Source: Nageia nagi
Taxonomy: Eukaryota > Pinophyta
Assembly (NCBI GenBank): GCA_050084985.1
Contig: JBITNC010000001.1
Span: forward strand, 139,438,001-139,502,000
Direction of reading: 5' to 3'
Length of the DNA: 64,000 nucleotides
This document shows, in pieces, positions 37,650 through 49,629 of the stretch (positions within the stretch are counted from its first letter, which is position 1; the number at the start of each line of letters is the position of its first letter). The notes beneath the pieces were generated by a model. It was not told the DNA's origin. It searched no databases and saw only the letters and a list, made by a program, of their open reading frames with translations. Both the position numbers and the translations under genes were made by a program.

Positions 37650-38480
37650 TATGTATGTTAACAAATTGCTTGTATTTTTAGAGAGTAAGTTATATTTGTT
37701 TGCAATGTTTGAAATTATGCTTCTTATTTGATGATATTAAAAGATTATTATAGAAGTAATTTATAGTGACTTAATTTAACTTTAGTGAGTTCTTAACTCT
37801 TGGGACCAAATTACATTCATTTTAGGTATAGAGTATTAGAACATGAACATGTTTAAACATGAACATTTTGGGACTTAGGGACTAGATTTAGGGCATTGCA
37901 ATAATAGATGCTTAAACATAAGTGGTTTGGGTTAGGAGAATATTTTAATCTATTTTCTCATATTCAATTTTGGTTGATTATATCATTATTTTTTTAGTGA
38001 TAAATTTACATTTATGGGATTCTCATGTGCTACATGCTCATTTTTTATTCAACATAATATTATAATATCATAATCTCAATCTAATGATATGTTCTTGTTA
38101 TATTTGTAGGGTGCAAATAAGGGTGATTTTTATAGGATAAATAAGGTTACATTGATAGTAGCTAACATTAATAATACAACTTCATAGGGTATTCCTCATA
38201 TATTATAAAATTGAGTCTTAGGATTCCATTATTATCAATGTGTATGAATCCTACAAAGAAGAGGAGGTTTTTGAATGATGCTTGTGGTGGGTGTTTACAA
38301 AGGATATAAAATTATTATGTAATGATTAGGAACCTCTTCTTTATCAATAGTAATAAAAAATATAGTATATGATTATGAATATTAATAAATATAATAAATT
38401 CAACATTGATAGGTAAGAACATCATACATAGCATGATATTACTAACATGATAATTTTAGCATATGATATTTGAAGGAAAT
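37650..38480 (-). repeat. partial repeat block R1' at the right arm end
   Basis: Inverted counterpart of 3768-4600. The first about 330 bp of R1 (3440-3767) are missing, so the arm ends within the block. Confidence 0.7.
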
Positions 38481-38929
38481 AAATATTAGTTACCCTTATT
38501 TAGCTTATGTAGTTATGTGCTTGTTGGCATTGAAATTAATATACCAAATTTATATCTTTCATCTTCTTATTGAATTGGATATTAGTACATTATGCACCTA
38601 TTCATTATTTGAATATAACTCTTCATCTGTAAAATATCCTTGTTATCACTTCTAATTTAGATATGATTTATAATATAATTTATAAGGTTTGCAAACCAAA
38701 TCTCCTTGAGTTGTTGGATTGTATCAAAAAATCTTTATTTCATGTTTATATTTATCACATATGTGGAAATAATTCTTTTATTGCTAAGATTACTTCTATG
38801 ATGATGAAGATAATGGAGAAGGACCTTTATATGAATATTATCTCCTAGATTTGTTGGAAATGAATGCAGTATCTATCAATTAGCTCCTAACTTCTTGGTT
38901 GATGCTTCCTATTGAAGCATATTTACGTA

Positions 38930-39260
38930 CTGATCAAAGGAAACCTTCCTATTTGAAACTTTCAAGGAAGTGATCAACAATATGTTGATGTACTCCTTGT
39001 GCACTAGTGTATAGTACTTTTACATTATTTATACAATTATCTATAAATGCTTCATGCATAATTGATGAGTCATACTTAGGATGCTAAGCTATGAAATATA
39101 TGATTGTTTGGCCTTTGATAGTTTTTTGTATAATAAAGGCAAGATCAAATTCTTGTAGCAACATCACCCCTTTTACATCCCTTCTTAATAGGTGAGGCAT
39201 TGCCATCAAATGTCTCATAGGGTCTATTTGAGTTATCACAAAGGTAGTATTCCCCAATAT
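38930..39260 (-). pseudogene. Tat-like gypsy RNase H-region relic
   Basis: On the minus strand a frame reads DPMRHLMAMPHLLRRDVKG, VMLLQEFDLALIIQKTIKGQ, TIIYFIA, a stop, then HPKYDSS. This resembles the end of the RT/RNase H region of Tat-type elements. Flanking parts (38490-38930 and 39260-39430) are too decayed to place, though some look element-derived. No LTR is seen. It directly abuts the outer end of the right palindrome arm. Confidence 0.55.
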
Positions 39261-39439
39261 AAAATGCCTTTACTTTTTGATTAGGAAAATAACTATAAAA
39301 TATAACTTCTCAACATCTATATAAAATGTTTAGACTACACCAGCACATTTGATGTCTATTTTAAAAATGAAGCCTCTTGTCAAACTAAGATCTAGTTTCT
39401 TATCACACATGTTCTTTACCTCTATAGTATAACATCATT

Positions 39440-41789
39440 TTCAAGCAAATTTATACTAAAACGAAGTGTACTTAATCTAACATCTAGGGCTCTTAGTTTA
39501 AAATCCATGTTGTCTAAAGAAGGATTCTTTTCTAACTATAAAATTTGTTATTCAATTCCTTTATTAGTTTTTGGATTGCAAATTTAGTTTATTATTTTGC
39601 AATTGTTAAGCTTTAATCAACACATGTGTAAAATGTTTATTTATTATTTTGATTTCTTTTAATCACATTTAAGGAAAATATGTTTTTATAATCCATTATG
39701 AGAATGGTGGTAGTTTTTTTATTTTCATTAATTTAAGATATTTTTCTTTATAATTTCAATTAATAGATTTTTTTATGTTATTTTTAATATTTAAATAAAT
39801 AATTTATAATTTTTTAGAGCCCTTCTTTTTAAATAATAAAAAATATAGTTATTTAAAAATAATGTTTGTTAATGTCATGGGTGGAGCTATGAATTTATTC
39901 TTTATTAATGCACATATGAGTGTACCTTTAAAAATAGACTTTACTAATTGCAAGAGTACATTTTATTTGTACATGAATTTCTTCTTCATTAATGCTCATG
40001 TCTATGACTATATGTCTAAAAAGATATCATATATTATAATATGTTTAAAATAAAATATTTGTGTATATTGAAAACATAAAGGAAATCTTTAAGTTAGCCT
40101 AAATAATGGTTTAAGATTTAATTAAAATAAATCAAAAGTCAAAGGTCCAAAAATAAAGAGCATGCAATATTAAATCATTTTAGGTAGAGTAAAATGTAGG
40201 TCACTATCATCTTTATATAGTTTTCATGATTGTGTACTAGCATAATTATGACCAAGAAGTGCCCACCTAAACTCCTCCAATGATGGATCTTGGAATACAT
40301 CTAATTAAATGGTTTCTATTCCACAAAATGGATTTTGTATCTTTTATGATGAGGAATGTCAATACTAGGTATGATAGATTATAGGGTTGGAATGGCATAA
40401 GGGTTTATGTGATGACAAAACCAAGAGTCATATCTATCCCTTAATAAATTTTCTCAAGGAAAATTTCTCATTTTGTATGTGGAATTATCCTAGTTCTTAA
40501 TAAGCATTTGTAATTATGTGAGCTACATAACCACCTTTAGTTTGCCTACAACTCTAGAAGAGGTGTATGATATATTCAAAAACATGGTGAAAAGTATTAG
40601 AGGATATAAAGTTCTTCATTGTATAAGCTAATTACCCATAGTTAACATATGAGAGAGAGAAATACTTGCAAAAAATATATATTTTGGACTATAGATAGTT
40701 AGCCCTAATCATATAAATCTATCAGGTGCATGTCAATTTGGAAGAATAAATTCTCCATTTCTTGTTGATTTTCTCACCCATGGGTAGAGAAGATGAAAGT
40801 GAAAAGTATCCCAACATCACTTTTTAATTAAGAACTCGCATGTTAAGATACCAACACTAATCCTTATACCAAGTTTGTTGACCAAAATATCTTAGTTTAT
40901 GAAGAATTTGAGGAGGTTTTATTTCTTCAAATTATAACTTCAAAATTTCATTCACCTATATAATTGAAATTAAAATTAGCTTTTAGTCTATCCAACAAAT
41001 TTGAATTATCAAAAATAATAGTATGCAATGATGTATAAACCTCACTTAAAGAATTTTTTAGCATACATAATGTGTGGATCCTCTAAAATGTGGTACTTTA
41101 ATACCTATTCATTTGAAGGTAAAAAATAAATCTAAATCTACCCACCAAATTGAAGTAATGAATTAGGGAGGGGAATGAATTAGGTCCCAATCCAATCAAA
41201 GGGAGTAGATGTTATTTGAGAAAATGTGATACCTTATAAATTTAGAATACAAGGGTTAAGAGAGTTAAATGTATATTCCATGTATGAAAATATATTCATT
41301 CCATATGATCTAGGTTTGATATATTCCCAAGCCTAAAAAATACTTTTAAAAATAAAAGATCCAAAATGCTTTATAGGATTTGGAGTTATGAACAAAGTGG
41401 GGAAGTCCATATACATTCCATACCATTTTTCCAAATGGAATCAATTTAATATAAAAGAAGGCAAAATGTCCTATGTTAAAAACTATTAATATTACAAAAT
41501 CACCATATCTCACAAGATATTCCAATGAAGAAGAAAAAGAAGAAGGCCAAAATTTGAATAAAATAGTTTAATATATTATAAAGTTATTCATAATAATATT
41601 ATCATAAGATTTGGGTTTCATTCCAAGTCAATAGGTAATGGAACTAAATTTGCAAGCATAGAACAAAAGATATTTTGAAAGAAGTATTATATTGAATACA
41701 AATTAAAATGATTGTATTATCCTTTAAAGAAATGATCAAGAGAAAGAAATACAAAAATAAATTATCAAATTTTATTAAAAAATAGTATT
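39440..41789 (+). other. unrecognised AT-rich region
   Basis: No domain, LTR or tRNA is recognised in either strand. A 63-codon ORF at 39862-40053 has no family resemblance. Homopolymer A/T runs are common around 39650-39850. Confidence 0.5.
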
Positions 41790-43437
41790 AACTATGGAAA
41801 ATATTGCTCACTTAGCTACTACTTGCATTATGGGCTTATGAGACTAACAGAGAATTGAAATAAGGGTAATTACATTCTCATTAGTCTAAGGTAAGGAGGT
41901 TGCAGTTATATTATAATTGACTATATGTTAGTTAGGGATTCACTTAAAGAAATAATTTCAAAATATATAACATCTATACTAAAGATAATATAATAGGATA
42001 AATACAAGATATAGTAAGAAAATTCAACTAAGAGGGTTTCAAGTTGAAAATTCTTGTTCTTATGAAAAACTAGAAAAAAGATAAGTGAAAGAAACATATT
42101 TGAAGGGAAATTTGGTCCTAATTTTTTATCCCCTTATATCACCACCAAAAAATTCAACTTTTTGAAATATAACTTAGCAATAAAAAAATAAGGATCTTTC
42201 TAAATAAATGAAATCATGTATCTCAGTTGTATTATACTTAACCAAACTAGCATAATGAATGCAATATCATAATTTTCTATGTTAAAATATGATATTTCTA
42301 CATTTCTTGATCATTTTATGTTTTAGGATTACTTAAATATTTCATGATACAAAAAAATTAATAAATTAGAAGTGCTTGAAATGATTGAAAATTAAATATT
42401 TTTTTTAATGAAAATAGATGCTTGTGAAGATTTAATTGATGATTATGAAGTATCAATGATGCATTATTAATTTTTAATTTTTATTAAAATATTATTATAC
42501 TAATTTTACTTTATTATTCAATTTATATTAGTAATATATTAATAAATATTAGTTTTATGAATTTCAACACCTCAAAATGTTATTTTTAATCAATAGTACT
42601 CTAAGACATCTACACCTTCAATGATTAAATTCTAGGATACTCATTCCTAGTATGATTTACTTATAAAAATATGACACATTATAGGTATTAAATGGATTAA
42701 AACATAAATACTATTGAATGTAAATAACATATATGTTTTAAAATATATCATATATTTGCAATATATCATGCCATATCTACCATGGTCTTGTCTATCAATA
42801 TTGAGTTTAATATTTTATTAATATTTATAATCATATACTATATATTTTATTACTTTTGATAAAGGGGAGGTGCCTAATGATTGTAAAATAATTTTATGTC
42901 CTTTGTAAACACCCAACACAAGCATCTGAATATTCAAAAACCTCATCTTCTTTATATTATTCATTCACTTTTATAATAATGGAACCATAAGAGACATTTT
43001 TGTAATATTTGAGGAATCTTCAATAATGTTGTATTATATAATTAATAATTAATATTGTTAGATAATATCATGACTTCTTGTTTATCCTATAAAAGGTACC
43101 CTATTAAGATTAAGATTAAGATTAGAATATTAGAATATTATGTTGAATAAAGAATGAGCATATTTCATATGAAATTCTTATACTTATAAGCTTATTAATA
43201 AAAATATCATCATATAATGAAGCAAAATTGAAGGTGAAAAAATAACTTAAAATATATCTAATCGAAACCACCTACATTTAAGAATCTATTATTGAAATGA
43301 TCGTAATCTAGTATGCTAGTATGAAAATGTTCATATTCTAATACCCTAGATCCAAAATGCATGTAATTTATTCCAAGCCTTAATAACTCATTGAAGTTAA
43401 ATTAAATCACTCTAAATCACTTCTACTATCATATTTC

Positions 43438-43456
43438 AACATCATCAAATTAGAAA
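43438..43456 (+). repeat. SINE target-site duplication, left copy
   Basis: AACATCATCAAATTAGAAA, repeated exactly at 43748-43766. Equivalent unoccupied sequence is seen once at about 19227 in the left arm. Confidence 0.85.
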
Positions 43457-43747
43457 GACCCCAAGGGGATACCATGGTGGCAAAGTGATTCAAATCAGTG
43501 GGAGGAGATTGAAAGTGTGAATCCCCTTGATGGATCCTTGGTCATGCTATGTGTAAAATATCAAATGCATTTTGGCTACAATTTGGTTTTATTATGATTA
43601 TTTTATGGTTCTTGAATAAAAACCATAATGCAAAAAGTCTTGCTCAAGAAAAGAATTATGATTTAACTGAGTTGTGTGATTTGCAGGAAAGAGCATGAGT
43701 ATGAGTGGATTAATAGCTCTGGATGAAACCTTTCCATTATAAAGAAA
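43457..43747 (+). mobile_element. candidate tRNA-type SINE (291 bp)
   Basis: The insertion is flanked by a perfect 19-bp direct duplication. Near its 5' end is a Pol III A-box-like TGGCAAAGTGATTC (about 43478), and about 35-40 bp further a B-box-like GTGTGAATCCCC (about 43516), which is the internal promoter layout of tRNA-derived SINEs. There is no ORF. The 3' end is AT-rich (CCATTATAAAGA), without a long poly-A. I cannot assign a named family. Confidence 0.7.
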
Positions 43748-43766
43748 AACATCATCAAATTAGAAA
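43748..43766 (+). repeat. SINE target-site duplication, right copy
   Basis: Exact match to 43438-43456, followed by sequence that continues the arm paralogue. Confidence 0.85.
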
Positions 43767-44501
43767 TATCATTTCAAACATAAAAAATAATTAGAATTTA
43801 TTTATCAGTAAACATATCGTCCTCCATATGAATCAAATAATCTTATATACCTCTTATAATGTTATAAATACATACAAATATCAAAATTCTTTTCTATTGT
43901 TAAATTTAACTTAGAAACCATCATATAAATAATTTGATTCGAGGATACTTTTTAACTTATAATCATCGTCTATGTGAACTACACACATCATAGAGACTAC
44001 GTGGATTAAGGAGACATTAACAAATCAATAACAATACTATAATAGAAAATTCTATGAAACTTAAAAGTATAAATAATGTATATTTTACTAATATTTCAAA
44101 TTAATATTATGTTTGTTAGGGTCGATCAGGTAATTTAAACAAGATATAATGTTAGGGCCTCTCATTGGCATGTGCAATAGTAATTAGGTATCTAAAACAA
44201 TGAAATTTTTTAGAGCTCTATTGAATAAATACCAGTTTCTTCTTAGTTTATTCCTCATCAAAATATCATAACAATTATAGATACCACATTACGCATATAT
44301 TGACTCTATCTCTATAAAATATTTTACGATTTTTGAAAGAGCATTGCAAGTCAAAGATCATAAGTGTATTGCTTGCTCTTCAAAGGTATGTGAACACTTT
44401 GTTGCCAAAATAAGTTCTTCTTATTATTGTAAATGTCATATCATTTGATTTGTATTGATTCATATTACAATAAATTAGTATGAAATTAAATAATTAGGAA
44501 A

Positions 44502-44640
44502 TATGGATTTCAAACAACAACATTCTATTGATGAAATTAGTGAAGAGGATGAAATCATAAAGTTGTTATTTGCTAAAGGACCAAATACTCTAGGGATTGA
44601 AAGACTTATATAGATGCAATGGCATCACATGAAAAATTCA
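44502..44640 (+). pseudogene. decayed trihelix gene start in the third paralogue
   Basis: The frame reads MDFKQQHSIDEISEEDEIIK, then LLFAKGPNTLG, matching residues 7-40 of the arm gene (VEQQFSIDNIDEENEIMKWL ... PNTQG) before stops appear. The leader intron acceptor is changed from TTACAG to TTACAA. Upstream leader sequence (44345-44390) is recognisable, with about 90 extra bases before it. Confidence 0.6.
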
Positions 44641-44703
44641 ATGGTTTTAATTTTCTATTATTTGAATAAGTTTTTGACCTAGGTGTTATCAATGAGTCTA
44701 GAT

Positions 44704-44945
44704 TGCAGGATAATTGCTTATTCTTTTCATTGTATTAATCAAAGAATTTATACATGTATATATAGCCCCATAGAGATATGGTTTACATTCAATTTGATGG
44801 TAATAAGCTAATAGTTTACAAGCATGTTGTATTTAGTACACATGGTATTCAACATAATGTTTTATACCTCTAGTATTTGTCATGGTGGTATCCATGTATA
44901 TTTTCTCATGGATCCAATTCACCTTTGTAGTTTCCATCATCAACA
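44704..44945 (-). repeat. 3' LTR of copia element 1
   Basis: On the minus strand it reads TGTTGATGATGG ... ATCCTGCA (242 bp) and follows a CCAACTAGGAGAT purine-rich tract. A TATATATA lies inside at about 44758-44765. Short LTRs of this kind fit Ty1/copia. The other LTR is missing. Confidence 0.65.
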
Positions 44946-45316
44946 ATCTCCTAGTTGGATACTATGATGACCAAGTGCTTATGCCATTTTATTCTTGATA
45001 CCATTTGAACTTTTTGGGTACTCAATGAATTTATCAAAGCATTAGTTTAATTAACATGAATCTTCATATTCTATAGATTTACTTCATCTTCTTCAATAAA
45101 ATCTTTGATAAAGTGATACCTTACCCTAATGTGCTTGGTACTATTATGCAATTTTGGATTGATAGAAAGTTTGATAACACTCTTGTTTTCACACCAAATT
45201 ATAATTAAATCCTATTTCAAATCATCTCAATACAATAATATGATCCATAATGCTTCCTTGTAAGGCTATACTACCATAATATACTGAACTTTTGTTGTTG
45301 CTTGAGCTAAAAAATC

Positions 45317-45511
45317 TTATTTCTTACTTCTCCAATGAATGAATCCTCTAGATAATTTAAACACATTTGTACTTAAAGAATTTACATTATCTATATCTCT
45401 AGGAAAATCATCATTTAAATAGCCCTTCAATTGGCTACCACCTTCAACCTCATAACATATCCAACCATCCATTATCGATTGGAGATACCCAAAAATCCAC
45501 TTTATGACCAT
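45317..45511 (-). pseudogene. copia RNase H fragment
   Basis: KWIFGYLQSIMDGWICYE, LKGYLNDDFPRDIDNVNSLS and VFKLSRGFIHWRSKK follow the start of the copia RNase H domain (the family has a Tyr-x-Asp-Ala-Asp-like start and a Ser-Thr-Ser motif). The first catalytic Asp context is Asn-Asp-Asp here. Confidence 0.75.
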
Positions 45512-45839
45512 CCAATGTTATCACCTTAGATTTCATATAAATGTAGTAAAAAATATTATTTCATGAGACAAATCTAATAATATAACAACTACACTAGCAT
45601 ATAACACATTTTCCATTTCCTTCTTCTTAGCTATTGTCTTTGGGTATTAATCCATGGAAAATATTGCTCCCACTACAAATGAAGTACTTATTGGTTTGCA
45701 AGTATCCACCCAAAATTGCTTCAACATATCATCTAAATATTTCATTTGGTTGATCCACAACTTTCTCTTTACCAAATACCTCTTGAAATCAATGCTAAGG
45801 AATTAGTGAAGTCCACCCAAGTCCTTCATGTCGATATCC

Positions 45840-46500
45840 TTTACTAAATTTATTTGCACCTTCTAACCACTTGATGAGAATTTCTAAGGAGAAGTATGTG
45901 ATTCATATACATTGCAAGGATGATAAATCTAATTGAATCCTTCAAGTAGTATATGGAATGATTAATATTTCTCTTATCAAATCCATGCTAAATCATAAAA
46001 TGATAATATTTACTATACCATTCTCTTTGTGATTGGTTCAAGAAATAAATTGAATTATTAACTTTGCATATATGATTTCCCCCACTTATAGTAAACTCCT
46101 TTGGTTTCTCCAAGTATATCTCCTCCTTCAAATCACCATGAAGAAACACAATCTTCAAATCTATTTGCTCAACTTCCTAATCTTTTGCTTCTATCATTGC
46201 CAACAATAACCTAATTGAGGTTTGTTTAGCTACTAGTGAAAAAGTATCTATGTAATCAATGCCTTCTATTTATGTATATCCTTTGAAAATCAAGCTTACC
46301 TTGTAACTCTCCATAGAGCCATTTGGATTATATATTTTCTTGAAGATCTATTTGCATCCAAAAAATTTTATCCCTTTTGGTGGAATATGAAAATACCATG
46401 TTTAATTATAGATGAGGGATTTGATCTCCCCTTCCATTTTCATTATCCACTTAGCCTCATCACCACTTAAGGGCTACTTCATACTAATAGGTTCATCATA
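45840..46500 (-). pseudogene. copia reverse transcriptase, broken
   Basis: Readable motifs on the minus strand include KMEGEIKSL, NPNGSMESYKVSLIFKGYT, IEGIDYIDTFS, EVEQIDLKIVFLHGDLKEEI and EKPKEF. The catalytic Tyr-Val-Asp-Asp box is decayed (MYMNHILL). It has several stops. A second copy of this region lies inverted at 63339-64000. Confidence 0.75.
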
Positions 46501-46725
46501 TAGAGTGGTAAGTGCATAATACTTAAACTTAATAAAGTCATATCTAAACATATCAAGAACTTTTCTTTGGTGTTGACTCCTTTGAGGTGAATGATTATTT
46601 TCTTCAATCAAGACTTTATTTTTAGTATGCACTTCTTGGTAACCTCCTTCAACATTATCTCTGGTATATGAATTATCATTCATAGGTGGTTCATCATTAC
46701 CACCTCTCCAACTATCAGTAGTCAC
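46474..46725 (-). pseudogene. copia integrase-RT linker fragment
   Basis: An 83-codon frame, polar and low in complexity, ends in LTTLYDEPISMK just before the RT. The same end is found at 63339 in the other copy. Confidence 0.5.
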
Positions 46726-47370
46726 ATGTTGGTTAGTTGGGCCTGATACAAAAAGTTTATCCTCATGGCCAATAGAGGATTGTTGACCAACTCTTGATTG
46801 TTGTTTATGCTAAGAAGATTCAATTCTGAAAACTTGAACATGATCTATGGGAGCTACTTGATCATCTTCTTTAGTTCACCTTATTTATTTATTCCACCTA
46901 TAATATTATCCATAGAAATTGCATTATAACTAATCCTATGATATTTTCTCTATGGGATATATAAATTGTATCCCTTCACACATTCCTTTTAATCCAAAGA
47001 TAGGAATTTGATAGAATTCGAGTCTAACTTTTTATGATTTTATTTGGAATTATGCATATAAGTATCTCACCCAAACACCCTTATATTCTCAATTGTGGGT
47101 TGCTTATAGGTCCACTTTTTTTTCCAAAAATTGAACTTTGAGATAGGTTATTTACATATTTGGTGGTATGAATTGTCTACACTCAAAATATCTTGTGAAG
47201 GCATTCATCCTCTTGAATGATTTGTGCTTTCTTCATGTGAGTTTTGTTCAACCTCTCAACCACATAATTCTATTGTGGGCTATACGATATGGTGTTTTAT
47301 CTTACAATACCATACATCCTATAGAAAGAATCAAATTCTTCTAAGCAATACTCATGTTCATTGTTAGTCC

Positions 47371-47640
47371 TCAATACCTTAACCTTTTATCAATTTTTCT
47401 CTTTGCCTCAACAATAAAGGTCTTGAATTTCTCTAAGGTTTCATCCTTCTTATTCATGAAGAATGCCCAAGACTTCAAAGAGAAGTCATCAATGAAGGTC
47501 ATCATGTATTTCAACACTAATATGGAAGACACCTCCATATGTCCATAAATGTATGAGTGTATCAACTTTAGGACATTCTCACTTCTATACTTACTAGAAA
47601 AGAATGATACTCTCTTTTTTTTCCCATGAAAAAGACTCAC
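47371..47640 (-). pseudogene. copia integrase fragment
   Basis: HMEVSSILVLKYMMTFIDDF, SLKSWAFFMNKKDETLEKFK and EAKRKIDKRLR correspond to the integrase core around the second catalytic Asp (Phe-Ile-Asp-Asp-Phe-Ser). The zinc-binding part and the catalytic Glu region are out of frame. Confidence 0.7.
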
Positions 47641-48079
47641 ATAAATCTAATGTATCAAATTTCTTGTCTTTGAAACCTCATACTAGCTTTTTGGAGTACA
47701 TATCCTTTAAGCTCCTCTCACCTATGTGTTTGATCCTTTTATGCAATAACATCATTTAAAAAGAGCTTTTACTTATTGTTGCACCTATAAACCTCATAGT
47801 TTTGTATCCAAATTGTAGAGGGATCCTTTTCTATTCCATTAATGACAATAATCACACCATTATTCAACTTATAATAATCCTTATGAAGATAACCTCCAAA
47901 ATCTTATAAAAAAATTAATCTATTAAGAGTAAATTTTGTGTTAGTGCAGGAACATGACTAACATTGTGATGTTTTGTAATCTACGATCTTTCATCCTTAC
48001 TTTCACTGTATCTTTGCCTAGCAAATCATAGTGATAACTATCTCCAAGGAACACCATCCTATGATAACCCTTATTGTAG

Positions 48080-48320
48080 GTCTTGAACTAATATCTATGA
48101 GAAGTCATATGAAACAAAGCACCTAAGTCAATCAACTATGACTCCACCTAGGCATCAAAAACCAAGGCTACAACTAGGCTTACCATTTCTTCTTTATCCA
48201 TGGTAGTGATAGAGGTAGACTCATCATTCTCCTTTTGAGAATATTCTTTGTTTTGGCTCTTAATGTGCCATTTTTTATGGTATTTCTAACACTCCACATA
48301 TTGCTTTTGATATTTACTTG
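48080..48320 (-). pseudogene. copia zinc knuckle and protease relic
   Basis: The minus strand reads a knuckle-like VEC-stop-KYHKKWHIKSQ (the family has C-x2-C-x4-H-x4-C) and then LIDLGALFHMTSHRY, where the copia protease site Asp-Ser-Gly has become Asp-Leu-Gly. Confidence 0.55.
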
Positions 48321-48340
48321 AAAATTGTATCCTCATGTTA

Positions 48341-48560
48341 GGAATCTAAAAGTTTTTAAATGAGATTTAAGCAAAAAAATAGAGAAATATGAGCTTAATG
48401 TAAATTCAAATTAACAACAATAGAGAAATATAAATTAGAATAGAACAATATAGCAATAGAGTAATTTTAATGAAAATCAAAATGAATCATGAACCACCTT
48501 GAGGGGAATAGCTCTTACAACACAAAATAATATATTTTTAAAGATAATGCCTATTATTGT
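48341..48560 (-). other. AT-rich junction between copia element 1 and a gypsy relic
   Basis: No domain is readable. It may be LTR-derived, but no pair is present. Confidence 0.35.
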
Positions 48561-48960
48561 CCCACACATATTTATAGTCCATAACTGTCTCAAGTTTGAC
48601 CATTATGGAACCATCCTCAGTGAATTCAAGTAGTTCAGTATGAACCATGGCCTAAGAGCCTAAGAATTTCTTAAGGTAGGAGACATGAAAAATAGGATGA
48701 ATCTTGGATGATGGAAGTGTCAATTTGTATGCTGTAGGGAAAATATGTTGGAGGATTTTATAAGGCCTATAAAATCTTGAAGCCAACTTTTGGGGACCTT
48801 TTAACTTGAGAGGTATTTAACGATATGATTGAAGTCATAGGAAAACCATGTCTTCTTCTTGAAACTCCCTTTTGACCCATTGTTGATCAGCATGTTGTTT
48901 CATATGATGTTACACCACTTAAATTTTCTCGAAGGATGTACATTATGTCTTCTTGATTGG
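48560..48960 (-). pseudogene. Ty3/gypsy integrase C-terminal fragment
   Basis: Minus-strand pieces [39 protein letters not shown] and [19 protein letters not shown] match, in broken frames, the region downstream of the integrase core (family pattern: Gly-Asp-x-Val-Phe-Leu, Lys-Leu-x-Pro-Arg-Phe-Tyr-Gly-Pro, His-Pro-Val-Phe-His-Val-Ser). Nothing else of this element is seen. Confidence 0.6.
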
Positions 48961-49629
48961 TTAAGGTGTTGTCCACTAGTTGGACATTCTTACTTCTTGA
49001 GATATGGATGAATGCAAGAAGTTGGGTCCACTTTATGCCCAAAAAGTAGGATTATTCCTTGATTTTCATGTTTCATCACAATTAATCTTAAAATTTGAGA
49101 AACTTAAACATGGAATCTTGAAAAAGTTCATTACGGAGAAAATGTAGTGCTAAGAGTTTAGTTTTTAAATATATAATTTATTCTAATACCCATATAATAA
49201 AAACTAAATTTTAATAAGGATGAGTAGAAACCACTTTTTAAAATATACTAATTTAGGACTATACCATGCACATGTATGAGAAGCATAATTTGACATAAAT
49301 CAAAGTATTTTTTTTTAAATATTTTGAAAAAAGATACCTAATACATTGAATCTTTTCGTGGATATTTTTTTATAAATTTTTCATGAATATTTTTATTATT
49401 ATTAATTTTGCATTAGTCATGATTGTTATTTCAAAAACAACTCATGTTTGACATGCATAATTTGACCAAAACTTATAAATTTTTTAAGTTTTTTAAAATT
49501 TTATAGAGAATTATTTATAGCTTGTCCTCATATAATTTTTTTAAAAAATTCCCAAAAAATAAAAAGTTATTAAAAAATAAGAATTTGACAGTTAGTCTCA
49601 TCTTCTTGCACTACTTCCTCTTTATGTGG
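48961..49629 (+). other. AT-rich region without recognised features
   Basis: Low-complexity A/T runs; no ORF or repeat is assigned. Confidence 0.5.

Larger units (their letters stand above)
21167..38480 (-). repeat. right arm of giant imperfect palindrome
   Basis: This is the reverse complement of 3768-21114, and the match ends in ATTTCCTTCAAAT at the outer end. Order outwards: truncated gene, promoter repeats, R2', gypsy element, AT-rich DNA, short (TA)n, gene-like island, AT-rich DNA, partial R1'. A 20-bp stretch present at 20053-20072 in the left arm is missing near 22210. Confidence 0.93.
41790..44680 (+). repeat. third, internally deleted paralogue of the palindrome arm
   Basis: Blocks in order match 6690-6840 (at 41790-41945), 10510-10725 (at 41990-42190) and 17965-20380 (at 42190-44640), all in left-arm orientation. 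The LTR element and its flanks (10726-17964) are absent, as is 6841-10509. Divergence from the arms is much greater than between the arms. It carries R3 (42420-43440), one candidate SINE and a decayed start of the trihelix gene. Confidence 0.75.
44704..48340 (-). mobile_element. Ty1/copia element 1, degenerate, 5'-truncated
   Basis: Minus-strand order is zinc knuckle, protease, integrase, RT and RNase H, which is the copia order with integrase before RT. The 5' LTR and most of gag are absent; near 48340 the sequence changes to another element. It sits directly after the trihelix relic of the third paralogue, with TAGAT as the expected target site at 44699-44703. Confidence 0.8.

Noticed and set aside
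3768-38480. Foldback or long-TIR DNA transposon
   Set aside because: No target duplication flanks the two outer ends, no transposase is seen, and the arm ends fall inside a repeat block with different neighbours.
39862-40053. 63-codon ORF
   Set aside because: AT-rich, hydrophobic by composition only, no domain and no supporting copy.
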